Shown piece by piece: positions 1 through 10,000 of a DNA stretch of 38,651 bases; the stretch's first letter is position 1; each line of letters starts with the position of its first letter. The notes under the pieces are model-generated. The model was not told the DNA's origin. It worked only from the letters and a program-made list of their open reading frames with translations, and made no database searches. Origin of the DNA: a virus; IMG/VR virus record IMGVR_UViG_3300025133_000290, positions 1 through 38,651 of that record, one strand, 5' to 3'. Position numbers and translations under genes: made by a program.

Positions 1-75
1 CTAACAAACGAGTTTATAGAAAATTCGAAAGAAGATTTGCTTAAACAAAAAGAGGAGTTAGATAAAGACAGATGA
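1..75 (+). CDS. 3' end of an unidentified upstream gene (partial)
   Basis: The first reading frame is open from base 1 and stops at TGA (73-75), giving 24 residues that begin LTNEFIENSKEDLL and end in DKDR. The fragment is highly charged and probably helical, which is too little to identify the protein. Its stop overlaps the start of the next gene in an ATGA arrangement, typical of translational coupling in phage operons. In T4 the recombination genes 46 and 47 lie not far upstream of gene 55, but nothing in this fragment lets me claim it is one of them. Confidence 0.6.
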   Translation, partial: LTNEFIENSKEDLLKQKEELDKDR

Positions 76-380
76 TAGAGCTTATATTAGCATTGTCCGT
101 TATTGTAAATACATTTTTAGTTTGGTATATTGTACAACTTTTGCGTCGTTTTCTTGTCTTTCAAGAAGACTTGGACGAGTTTGCGATAAAGCTGGAAGAG
201 TACGAGGGACACGTAGAAGTAGTCAATAATCTAGAAAGATTCTATGGAGATGCAACACTTGGTGCTCTCCTTAGACACTCTAAAGAGATGGCAGAGGAAT
301 GCAAGCAATTCCAGTCTATTTTAGAAAACGAAGAGAATGAGGAAGAAGAGGAAGAATATGCCACGCAAGAAGAGTACTAA
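72..380 (+). CDS. small membrane-anchored protein with a Glu-rich tail, upstream of gp55
   Basis: This encodes 102 residues. The first ~20 (IELILALSVIVNTFLVWYIV) form one hydrophobic segment followed by LLRR, consistent with an N-terminal membrane anchor and a cytoplasmic body. The body is predicted helical and acidic, with the segment ERFYGDATLGALLRHSKEM. The C-terminus is a run of Glu. From memory, small proteins of this shape (hydrophobic N-terminus, then FYGD.TL..LL.H) recur in marine T4-like phages with no known function; I could not check this. It starts in an ATGA overlap with the preceding stop. Its last codons overlap the next gene, and its Glu codons form a purine-rich stretch that probably serves as the ribosome binding site of the sigma gene. 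Confidence 0.75.
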   Translation: MIELILALSVIVNTFLVWYIVQLLRRFLVFQEDLDEFAIKLEEYEGHVEVVNNLERFYGDATLGALLRHSKEMAEECKQFQSILENEENEEEEEEYATQEEY

Positions 381-1074
381 AAATCATTATTTCACAAAGG
401 TTCACGAACAAGCAATCATAGATTATTGCAGTAGTGAGTGTCAAAAAGAGCGAAATGAGCTATATAAGGTGTTTATAGGACCAGTTTTCGATGAAATGGT
501 CGATAAAATAGTGTATACTTACAAGTTTACAACGCTTCCTAACATTGATACTCTTCGCGAAGATTGCAAAAATTGGCTTATAACGGTGTTAAACAAATTT
601 GATGCATCTAAAGGCTCTAAAGCGTTTACCTATTTTAGCGTTGTTTCCAAAAACTGGTTTATCGCGGAGGTCAAAAAGACATCCAAGAGAGCCAAGCGTG
701 AAATGCATATAGAAGATTATTATTTTTCCGCAGAATCTGCTACCAAAGGCTCGCAAGTTAGTAATGGTATGCAACAACAACTAATTGTGCATAACACTTA
801 CTTAAGCGAGCGTAATAAATTCGAGTTTTTCCAGCATCTAAAGGAAGAAGTAGATGGCTGGAAGCAATTGCCCCTCCGCGCCAATGAAAAGAAAACAGTA
901 TTGGCGATAGAAATACTTTTCAAAGAATCCGAAAACATAGAGATTTTTAATAAAAAAGCTATTTACTTATACATCAGAGAGATCACCGGCTTGAATACCA
1001 AACAAGTTGTAAGTTCTCTCAATAAGATAAGAAAGAGATACGCGGAGTTCAAAAAAGAATGGGACGATCAATAA
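358..1074 (+). CDS. gp55: RNA polymerase sigma factor for late transcription (T4 gp55-like)
   Basis: This 238-residue protein would replace the host sigma factor on RNA polymerase and recognise the T4-type late promoter (TATAAATA), working with the sliding clamp and co-activator gp33. The family signature is residues ~68-116: DCKNWLITVLNKFDASKGSK, then FTYFSVVSKNWFI and a basic KKTSKRAKRE. This corresponds to the sigma region 2-like core of gp55. It is longer than T4 gp55 (185 aa) because of an extra segment between the core and the C-terminal helix. The C-terminus (FKKEWDDQ) is where clamp binding lies in T4, but the motif is not obvious here. I chose ATG 358 over the in-frame ATG 337 because a GA-rich Shine-Dalgarno-like stretch sits just upstream of 358, and 337 would only add seven Lys/Arg-rich residues. 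Confidence 0.88.
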   Translation: MPRKKSTKNHYFTKVHEQAIIDYCSSECQKERNELYKVFIGPVFDEMVDKIVYTYKFTTLPNIDTLREDCKNWLITVLNKFDASKGSKAFTYFSVVSKNWFIAEVKKTSKRAKREMHIEDYYFSAESATKGSQVSNGMQQQLIVHNTYLSERNKFEFFQHLKEEVDGWKQLPLRANEKKTVLAIEILFKESENIEIFNKKAIYLYIREITGLNTKQVVSSLNKIRKRYAEFKKEWDDQ

Positions 1075-1364
1075 AAGATTTAGATAGCTTCATAGAAGAA
1101 TCAATTAAAAACATCCGAGACGATAGAGACATCACCTCTACCCTCCTAACCAAACTGTTTACGGAAATCAACAAAGCAAACGATGCAGATTCGCATAAGG
1201 ATCTTGGTCTTATTGCTGCCAAGTATGTTGAAACCCTTCAACGATCAAACGAACAGCTAGTCAAACTAACAGCTATTCTAGCGAAGAAAACAGACCCTTC
1301 CGTTAGCTTATCTGAAAATGACAAGAAAGAACTCTTTGATGTAATACAAGGAGACAAACAATAA
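1059..1364 (+). CDS. small helical protein overlapping gp55, function unknown
   Basis: This encodes 101 residues, almost entirely predicted helix, with the central segment GLIAAKYVETLQRSNEQLVK and a C-terminus KKELFDVIQGDKQ. It overlaps the end of gp55 by 16 bases in another frame and ends in TAA directly followed by the ATG of the next gene, so all three genes should be co-translated. Two roles are conceivable and neither is proven. It could be a gp33-type late co-activator, suggested by its size and gp55 neighbour, or a small-terminase-like protein, suggested by its short helical architecture. No helix-turn-helix, cysteine cluster or nucleotide-binding motif is visible. Confidence 0.7.
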   Translation: MGRSIKDLDSFIEESIKNIRDDRDITSTLLTKLFTEINKANDADSHKDLGLIAAKYVETLQRSNEQLVKLTAILAKKTDPSVSLSENDKKELFDVIQGDKQ

Positions 1365-3068
1365 ATGGCTGATCCTCCCGCAACCCCACCGGCTGCATCC
1401 GACGGCTCCACACCGGCTGCTACGCCAGCCGGTGCCACCACTCCCGGCGAATTCGTGCTGAAAAATATGGTTGACATGTCAGACGATACTGAACTATATG
1501 ATGCAGTATCTGGCAATCCAATGTCTTTTATCGCAAATATGACGCAAAAAGCAGCGGTACCAAATATTCTAAGGAATAGAAAAAGATTTTACGGACGCTT
1601 TATATGTCGCCTGTGGGATCCCGCAGAAGGCGGCGGCGGAGCGCCTGAAGGAGATTCTTTATGGGATCCAACTATCGCCGCGCTTAAGCGAGCAGGCGGC
1701 GAATCTACAGCAGAGATGCAATTATTTGTATGCGTGGTCCATGTAGAAGAACTCCAGTCATTGCCATACCCAAAACAAGATGATTGGGAAGCAATATTCA
1801 AGATTGCGAATAACGGTGGAATATTCAAATCATATGTTTATGGCGGCGAGGATCCTAAGTATGGAGATAATGTAATGGTTGCATACGCAGATCCAAGCAC
1901 AAGAACAGAGGGGATCTTTGTAAATCCGCTTGTAGGTGGCGTAATTACAGGCGGTGGAGGACCAAATGGAGGCAGACGTGGCGCCGCACACCTTTATGGA
2001 AACTGTCAAGGCGCACAACACAATGTCCACAGGCGTCCACGCAAGAGCGAAGGAGCCACGAATTCATCTGAGCCACAGACTAGCTCAGCCGAACCAGCTG
2101 CAGCTACTTCTTCAACGCCACCCGCAGCCACTTCTTCAGAACCGGCGCCAACTTCAACACCAGCGCAACCAACATCTTCAGAAGCCGATGGAGAGACCCC
2201 TACCACTAGTGACGGACGAAAGCCTTTACCCCCATGTGATAGCTACGGCAAGCCTATCTTCTGGAAAAGAACAGGAAAAGCTGAAGACATGCGGCAAATT
2301 GGTCCAGAAAGAATGTTTGGTACGGACTGGTCTAAGTGGAATGCAATGCGCTATTTAAAATTCAATAAGCTTAAAAACGACGAAGGTATTGAGTTTGTTA
2401 TAATCAAATGTACACAGGGCGCCGGAAGCGGCTTACAAGGCACAGCAAAAGAACAATTTGCTGGCGCTAAAAATGTAGGCATGAAAGTCGGACCTTACCA
2501 TTTCTGTGCTTCAGAAAAGGCTGGAGACCCAAAAGTTAACGCCAAAAAAGAATTTGACAATTTCAAAGCTAAATGGAAGAGTGTAGGATCTTGGGATATC
2601 ACTCCCTCATTAGACTTTGAAAGTGGACGGTCTAAATCAGGAAAGCACTCGCCGTTTGCGATGCCTGCAGGAGCCATACATAATATGACCTTTTATTTGG
2701 AATTTTTACGCTTAATAAAAGCAGAAACTGGAAATTGGCCAATAATTTATACTGCTGCATGGGCACGAGGCAATTATATGGATGGCGCCAGAAGTAATCC
2801 TATGTATAAGGAAATCGGCAAAAAAAGCTGGCTATGGTGGGCAGAATACGTCAGACGCAAAGACCCCACAAAATCTGAACCACTTGGCGGCAGAAGAGCA
2901 CAAACCTGGAACCCCTGGAGTGGTTATGATATTTGGCAATTTTCAGGTTGGGGTAGATTTGAGTCACTCGATGGTCAAGGAAAATTTGACTTTAATTCAA
3001 TGAAAAAGTCCTCGATACCTAAACTTAAATGGGGCGCCAATATGACACCCGCTGGTTTCAGCGGCTAG
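1365..3068 (+). CDS. gp5-like baseplate hub protein with GH25 muramidase domain
   Basis: This 567-residue protein has a modular layout. Residues 1-30 are Ala/Pro/Thr-rich. Residues ~65-192 are strand-rich (FYGRFICRLW, FVCVVHVEELQSLPYP, GDNVMVAYAD, GIFVNPLVGG) and could be the OB-fold of a hub protein. Residues ~225-285 form a Ser/Thr/Pro/Ala linker. Residues ~315-545 are a glycosyl hydrolase family 25 muramidase. GH25 marks are GTDWSKWN (D321), EFVIIKCTQG, GPYHF, LDFES (D417 and E419, the likely catalytic pair), WPIIYT, LWWAEY, DIWQFSG and a terminal DFN. The enzyme would cut peptidoglycan during tail penetration. T4 gp5 (575 aa) has OB-fold, GH24 lysozyme and a C-terminal beta-helix; here the lysozyme family differs and no beta-helix follows in the same chain. 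A free endolysin is less likely given the N-terminal domain and baseplate neighbours. Confidence 0.85.
   Translation: MADPPATPPAASDGSTPAATPAGATTPGEFVLKNMVDMSDDTELYDAVSGNPMSFIANMTQKAAVPNILRNRKRFYGRFICRLWDPAEGGGGAPEGDSLWDPTIAALKRAGGESTAEMQLFVCVVHVEELQSLPYPKQDDWEAIFKIANNGGIFKSYVYGGEDPKYGDNVMVAYADPSTRTEGIFVNPLVGGVITGGGGPNGGRRGAAHLYGNCQGAQHNVHRRPRKSEGATNSSEPQTSSAEPAAATSSTPPAATSSEPAPTSTPAQPTSSEADGETPTTSDGRKPLPPCDSYGKPIFWKRTGKAEDMRQIGPERMFGTDWSKWNAMRYLKFNKLKNDEGIEFVIIKCTQGAGSGLQGTAKEQFAGAKNVGMKVGPYHFCASEKAGDPKVNAKKEFDNFKAKWKSVGSWDITPSLDFESGRSKSGKHSPFAMPAGAIHNMTFYLEFLRLIKAETGNWPIIYTAAWARGNYMDGARSNPMYKEIGKKSWLWWAEYVRRKDPTKSEPLGGRRAQTWNPWSGYDIWQFSGWGRFESLDGQGKFDFNSMKKSSIPKLKWGANMTPAGFSG
3049..3064 (+). 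terminator. perfect 6-bp hairpin at the 3' end of the hub gene
   Basis: CCGCTG (3049-3054), a GTTT loop and CAGCGG (3059-3064) form an uninterrupted stem immediately before the TAG stop. No T-run follows, so it is not a classical intrinsic terminator. It could act in mRNA processing or translational pausing, or be chance within codons for PAGFSG. Confidence 0.25.
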
Positions 3069-3096
3069 CGACGACGTAGTAACTTAGGAAAAATAT

Positions 3097-4050
3097 ATGT
3101 TAACAAGAGCATTTGAAGCAACAGGATTATCGAATAAGGCGGCACGCAACCTAGAAATAGCCCCTGTCAGTGTGTCGATTGAAGCTAAAGGTGTACAAGG
3201 TGATGGTCTTGTAGAACCAGTGCCTAATTTTATACAAAGAAGAAGTGACAATACCATTAAAGGCGCCAACAACACATGGATTGTTCTTGGTCGCGACAGA
3301 CCGGGTGAACTAGGAAGTGGCTATGGAGCAGAAACCGGCGCCGGAACAATAGATCTCGTTGTCGGTCGAATGTCTAGCAATATTCAAACTCTTATTCCTA
3401 ACGATGCTACATTCAAAAGCGAAACTGTAAGTATCGATAATAGTTTAGCTTATGATGCATCGAGGATATACATTAGTCAAAAAACAGACGTCGACAAAAA
3501 CTTTAATTTAGCTGATGGTATGATTGGTACCTCTGAAGCCAGAGCGGCTATAGCTATAAAATCTGATGCTATTCGTCTTATTGCTCGCGAAGGTATAAAA
3601 ATTATAACAAAAGCAGATCGCACGAATTCTCAAGGAGGGGATCTCATATCCATCCCCGGTATTGATCTTATTGCTGGCAATGGCTCCGGTGAAGAACAAC
3701 AACCGGTTGTCAAAGGTGATAATTTAAACAAATTTCTCTCTGATATTGTTGATAGAATAGATGAGCTAAATTCTATTGTTGATACAGTTATAACAACACA
3801 AGCAGAGTTTAATGCGACACTAGGAAGCCATGAACATCCGGATTTTTTCGCTATAGCCTTTGGTATCAATAAAGGAATGGCTCCTTTTAGCGCTGATGCT
3901 CTGGTAGGGAGTACAAAAGCGGGAGTCAATCTTATGCTAGCAAAGAAAGATGGAATTATGAACAAACTCAAAATCAAGGTCAATTCTGATGCAGGTAACA
4001 CTTCTTTCGGGACTGAAACTTATACTAGTAAGAATGTCACTGTTAGCTAA
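3097..4050 (+). CDS. putative tail spike / hub accessory protein
   Basis: This encodes 317 residues. After a Gly/Asp-rich N-terminal half (to ~150), residues ~151-195 (AIAIKSDAIRLIAREGIKII and following) form regularly spaced short strands, like the repeats of gp5 C-terminal or VgrG-type spike regions. Residues ~209-242 form an amphipathic helix (LNKFLSDIVDRIDELNSIVD), followed by SHEHPD (244-249), a His-rich turn also seen, from memory, in phage baseplate spike proteins. It lies 28 bases after the gp5-like gene, which lacks its own beta-helix, so this protein may supply the spike as a separate chain. That assignment is inference; 'virion structural protein' is the safe call. AGGA about 10 bases upstream of ATG 3097 supports the start. 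Confidence 0.55.
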   Translation: MLTRAFEATGLSNKAARNLEIAPVSVSIEAKGVQGDGLVEPVPNFIQRRSDNTIKGANNTWIVLGRDRPGELGSGYGAETGAGTIDLVVGRMSSNIQTLIPNDATFKSETVSIDNSLAYDASRIYISQKTDVDKNFNLADGMIGTSEARAAIAIKSDAIRLIAREGIKIITKADRTNSQGGDLISIPGIDLIAGNGSGEEQQPVVKGDNLNKFLSDIVDRIDELNSIVDTVITTQAEFNATLGSHEHPDFFAIAFGINKGMAPFSADALVGSTKAGVNLMLAKKDGIMNKLKIKVNSDAGNTSFGTETYTSKNVTVS

Positions 4051-4066
4051 ATAATTAGGAAATATT

Positions 4067-7000
4067 ATGTCTATACCCACAAACAGATGGTACATAAAAG
4101 ATAAAGTCACTATAGCTGATCGCACTTCAACTTTTAAAACGTTGGAACTGGCGGATAATAATTTTGCATCGATGGTGGTGAAAGCCGATGCTGAAGAAAG
4201 CTCAGTATATCAAATCATTCTTAAAGATTCTTTAGCTGGGGTTGCTGAAAGCGATCTTTATGATCCTTCTCGCTTTGATGATGATGATTTTGTTAGTGAT
4301 TTAAGATCACGAGCCGCCCTCGCCTATCTGAGCAATAAAGGTATTGACAAATCTGATCTAATGTTTGGCACAACCGCCGCTCATGAAAATTTATTGAAAT
4401 TAGCTTATGACGCAACTCTTATAACAAAACGATTTTATATTGACACTGGCGCAGCATCTGCAGGCGCGTTGATTAGTTTTCAAGTTTATTTGATATCATC
4501 AATTGTCTTAGCTAATGCCATAACTGATATAGCATTTAGAGAAGCACGGCAAAAGGAAACCACACCAACGCCACCAATAGCTAGCAATATGGCGGCAATT
4601 GCCACACCTGCGCGCCCACCAACGATGTTATCGCTACCAACGGAAGAATCATGGGTCGCCATGCCTTCGACTAAACGTTTCCCTGTTCATGAACACTTGC
4701 CAAATGTATCTGAAATATTACAATCGAGCGGAGGGAGTCACTTATCTAATTTAGCTTTGGTACTAAAACAAGCTAAAACAAAAAATGACCAATTGGAAGA
4801 AAAATATGAAATTGATTTTGATTCTCTAGCAGTAGATATAAAAGAATTTCAAAATATTGTTGAAGCAGCTTACAATGATCAGCCTCGTCAAGCATTATGG
4901 ACAAAGTGGGCGCAAGTCATGCAAGTTGCGCCAAACGAACTTACTGCTGCAGAACAACAAAAATGGCTTTTACCAGTTAGAGAAGGCATAGAATATCAAT
5001 TTAATATTTTTACTACACCAGAAACCGGAGATATAATTGAGTTTGATTGCATATGCGCTTATTTGCCACCTCAAGACGAAATGATCGAAGCAGAAGAAAA
5101 AGCCCTTGGCTATAATTATTCAGAACAGGGCGTTATTATCATGGGCAAAGAAATGCTCAATGAAACTTACAACACTACAGTCATCTTTTTGATATACCAA
5201 TCTCAAAATATATGGCAGTTTCTAGAAACAAAAGGGCATGATTGGGACATCGATGAATTTGTTGAAAATTTTATACGACCTATAGCAAAGAAAAGACCAA
5301 AGCCTTTAGAATCAGTGGTTGTAAGCAATACCACAACAGAGGCTCCAGATTACAAAAGTAGTGCAGATCTAAGAGAAGAAATACTAACTACAGATCAAAA
5401 AGTCACAGTGCATAAAGAAGTATTGGAAAAATATAATCAAGTCGGAGATCCAAACTTTATAAACATACTACGAAATGATAAGAATATAAAAAATATGAGT
5501 GATATATATAAATATATCGTCAACGTTGTCCCTTTGGATTCTCTTTTAAAATATGCTGCTGACTGCCTGCAAAAACACGTACCAGAACTAGATTTAAGAA
5601 CAAAAGTGTGTGACACAATTATGAGAAACTTAAGTTTAGATCAATTAGACAAAGCGCTTGAATATATGGATTCCAATCCAAACGAAGCTTTAACCGCCAT
5701 GCATGATGAAATTTTGTTAGCAGCGGAAACATCTATAAAATCGTATGATCAGCATGCCAAACTTATAAAAATAGATGGCACTCCAACAGCGCTTTACAAA
5801 AAACATATACGAATGGTATTGCGTGGTTTTTGGAGAGATGCCGTTAAATACAAAGATATGATTAGTTTGGTTATTTTTAATGCACTGGATGAAGCGCTTA
5901 GCTTATTATCTAGTTTAGATTCTAGTTCTGCTTTAGAAGCCCTTATCAAAGATCAATTTGCAAAACAAAAAAAAGCAGCAATGAAAAAACTACTCGACGA
6001 ATATCAGAATCAAAAACAAGAACTATTGGGAAAATATGCTGGGTATGTTGATGAAGAGCAGATTCTGAAAACGCTTAGTGAGTGGTCTTTTGCCATCGGC
6101 GCCAAAGGTGGCTATAAGAAATTTGATTTATCCAGATTATCAAAAATGAATATGCCAAAACTTATTGGCGGCGCAAAGTCTCTAAATGGCGTTGGACGGG
6201 ACTGGGGCTGGGAGCAAGGCGCCGTCGTCACCGCAACCGCAGCTGCTTATACTCAAGCCGAAGCCGAAGCAGCCGAAGCAGCCACAGCGGTCGCTGATGC
6301 AACAGCTGCACTTGCTTCCGCTGCGGGCGATGCATTAGCCACCGCAGCTGCACAAGCCGCCCTCGACGCTGCCAATGCATTAGCTGCTCTTGCACAAGCC
6401 GCCCTCGACGCCGCCTTGGCAGCAGCCCAAGCCGCTATAGCTGAAGCTCAAGCTACCGCTGAAGCAACAATTGCCAAAGCCGAAGCTCAAGCAGAAGCCG
6501 CACTCGCCACCGCAGACAATGCCGTCGCGCAAGCTCAAGCTGCCGCAGAAGAAGCCATGGCTTTTGCCAATTCGGGCGCCCTCAAAGAACAATTGGATGA
6601 GATGCTCGAAAAACAACTTGCAAAAATAGAAAAAGACATAGAAGGTAAGCTCAAGAAGCGCTTAAAGTCTGAAAAGGAAAAAGCGCTAGCTAAATTAGAG
6701 GAGCTTACCAATCCTGCTAGTATGTTATTTGATGCCTTAAACAACTCTTTAATGGGGTTCAATGTAACATCGATAACAGGAGACATGGTTAACAAACTGG
6801 GAGAAGTTATTGTCAATTTTGTCGATCAGGTTGTAACACAAATGATTATGCAGATAGTGGAAGAAATCGCATTTATGTGCGAAGCTTCTAGCAAAGCGGA
6901 TTTTGCTAACATGAACGTACCAGATGAAAATACAAAATTTCCAGCAGATGTAGAGCCTGTCTATCCTCTAGAACCCACAATTGTCAACCAACTGATCACT

Positions 7001-10000
7001 GATCCTTCGGTATATGATGATATAAACGATTTTTTGCGACCACCAGGAAGGGAGACTAAAACCACTAGCAAAATTCCCAAATTATCGCAAGAATTTTTAG
7101 ATGATTTAGGAAAGCTTTTGACTTTATCTGAAATATGTGCTTTGATGAATACAAGCTCTGGCGGAAGTGCCACAGCAAAAAAAGTAATTTATAACAAGGT
7201 ATGGTTTGGTATACTAAGCTTGGAACATTATGCGCCTTTGAAAAAGTCAATAAGAAACATTGGAAATCTAAAAAAGTTTTTCTTTATATTGAGCGCTAAA
7301 GTTAGCAAAAGACGATGTGTCGAAAAACTAAATAAATTAGAGAATACAAAAAAGCTTTTATCTAATCTTTGTGGTCCTATGGCAAACAAAGCTTTGGTCA
7401 ACGATCTTAAAGGTAAAGCTACCGACGCTGCTATAGCTCAATTATTAAAACAGGAAGACGAGATAGTAGATAATCTTCTTGATGCAATGCATAAAGTAAA
7501 GAATTCTGAGCCTCCTCCGTTATTCTGCGGTCCCTGGTCTGATAACAAAGATAAGAAACCTGTATTCAAATCACAGCAGCATGCTAGCGAGAAATTTATT
7601 AATGACAAATTTTTGAATAGTATTTTAGGAGGTATTACGACTTCTTTTGAAAAAGATGTAGGCTTCTATAAATCAATATTGACAACCGCTGGGGGCAAAA
7701 CTTATCAAGACGCCGCCAAGAATATAACTAGTGCATTGGCGGGCACTTATGAACTAAAAAATATGAAAACCGGAGCGCCAATAGCCCAGCTAAATGCAGC
7801 TGCATCAGCCGGAAAAATTGTAGCTCCAAAAGTTCATGCCACTTTGGCTAGTGGCGAATTTAGTGTAGATTCCTTCGGCAATCCGCTAGAAACCAGCAAC
7901 TATGTGAGGATTATAGCGCCTACGGGCAATGGTTTGATTGATGATAAAATCGATCTAACATTAAATTTCCAAAACACAGAAGTAGGAGGTGTTCCTCCCA
8001 AAACTTCCAGATTAGAATTTGGCTCCTCCGGACAATTAGCAAAAATAGACAACACTCTCCATACTATAGCCGAAGATACAATTGGTCCGGACGAAATGTT
8101 CAATCAGATCGTAGCTACTTTTGACGATCAGAATGATTATGATGTCTCTGTCAAGGATCTTGTAACTTTTGGCGTTGATTTCTATGCAATATTACTTAAA
8201 CAAATAATAATAGAACATGCTGAATATGTGTCGACTCAAGGTTTGTTTCAAAAAAACGTTTTTGATAAATTAGCTTTAACTAGAAAAAATGTTTGTGACC
8301 CTTCTTTGCTGGGTTATAAAAAGCTTTTGAAGCAAATACCGGCGAATGCAGCTGCAATGGAATGTAAAGTAGATATAAAAAGTTCGCCAACTGCGTTTGA
8401 AATAGCTCAAATCAACGGATTTGTTGAATTATCAATTAAAGTTGTTGTTATACAAGAATTTCTAAAAAGCCTGATGATATTTTCAGCATTTGGTATTGAA
8501 GCTTTGCTACCAGAAGCCGCCAAAGAAGACTCTTTCTATTATAAATATTTAGATAATCAAATCTTCAAAGCGCTTAGATCTTCTACGAAAACATATTTAC
8601 AAAAGTTTTCTAGAATTGTCTATGCAGTAAACTATAATAAAAAAATAGAAGAAGTCACAGCAGAAGAGACTGCAAAAGAGATAATTGGACGACATATTAT
8701 CGAAATACAAGCTAAAATAGCCGATAAGCTCGCAGAATTACCAGATAATACTGATTATAATAAAAATATAGGTGGCACTGACGACACAGCTAAAGGTGTT
8801 TTAGAAGAAGAATTCCTCCAAAACTTAGCTTACACGAATAGCCGTCAGATAATGAGAAACCTTGTGCCAACTAAAGTTTTTAGACCCCCTGAAATTTTAG
8901 AAGTCGACTTCCCTGAAAAGCTACTTATAATTCCAGATGAATATTATTCTAGCAATGAAAGACTCAAAAATGGTGGCTTTTTTATCGAAGAGGGTATAGA
9001 AGTAATACCCAAATGGAAAGGTGATACAGGGGTATTTGTAAAAGCAAATTATAATGGACTAGCTAATGGCTCGTCCCCAATAGCAGCTGCTGATCCCAAC
9101 GATCCCTCCGTCGCATTACCAACACATACTTTAGATGATATAATCACTACAAGTCCAATTGGTAAATATTTGTTTCTTACAGATTCCAATGACAATCCGG
9201 CTTATAAACTAAAATACGAAGATCTCACTGAGGAACAAATAATCGATTATTCTACTACAATTGGCAAGTTACCAAAAAGTAATATTGGTAAATACACTTT
9301 TGCTTTTTGGGATAAAGATACCATTTTAGCGCAATACAACATGAAGATAACCGCCAACGCATGGCAATATAACTTGGGGACGGCAATGACGACAATAGGT
9401 AACAGGCTTTATAAAAAATTCAGATCTTACAAAAGCTTAAATATATTGATTCCTGTCGCTCCTGGCAGTGTTATGGAAGAGAAATATAACACCTTGAAAC
9501 AATCCACAGGCTTTCAGGGGGGTGGGTTTACCGGCGCGAGCCATATGGCTAAGGAATTTTATGATGCTGTACTAAACAAAAAGTACTTTGTAAAAGAAGG
9601 AATATCTGAAGGTGGAAAATTATATTTCAAATTACCGATACTAACTCAATATGGGAAAGACAACACTTCAACAGGTGATCAATCTAATATGTCAATGGAT
9701 GAATTATTCAATGCATTCCAAGAAGAATTGAATGCTCCAATGTTTCCATCAGATCCTAATAGTATAACCATAGGAGAACATTTGCAAGCAGTTTACGTAA
9801 AAGAAACGATAGCGAAAAAAACGCTAGAAACTAAGCTTGATGAGCTAGACAAACAAATAAAAATTTCCATGGTACATAAGAAGGACGCAACCATAGGCAC
9901 AGCCCTTCCCGGTGAAAATAACGATGAAACATACAATAAGACACCAAATCTACTAAAAGATAAAAGGGGAATATGGGGTATCATTAATTCACGACCAACT

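Noticed and set aside
337-357. In-frame ATG 337 as the gp55 start
   Set aside because: It adds only seven basic residues and lies inside the purine-rich stretch that makes a better ribosome binding site for ATG 358.
1954-2358. 134-codon + strand frame rich in Gln and Pro
   Set aside because: It is an alternative frame of the Ser/Thr/Pro linker of the GH25 protein; the low-complexity DNA keeps it open.
3630-4001. 123-codon minus-strand frame rich in hydrophobic residues
   Set aside because: It is antisense to the 317-aa gene, and its composition is what antisense of that coding sequence would give.
5507-5514. TATAAATA as a late promoter
   Set aside because: It is a perfect match but lies in an AT-rich coding run deep inside the 2483-aa gene, with no start codon context. 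The same applies to 8540-8547.
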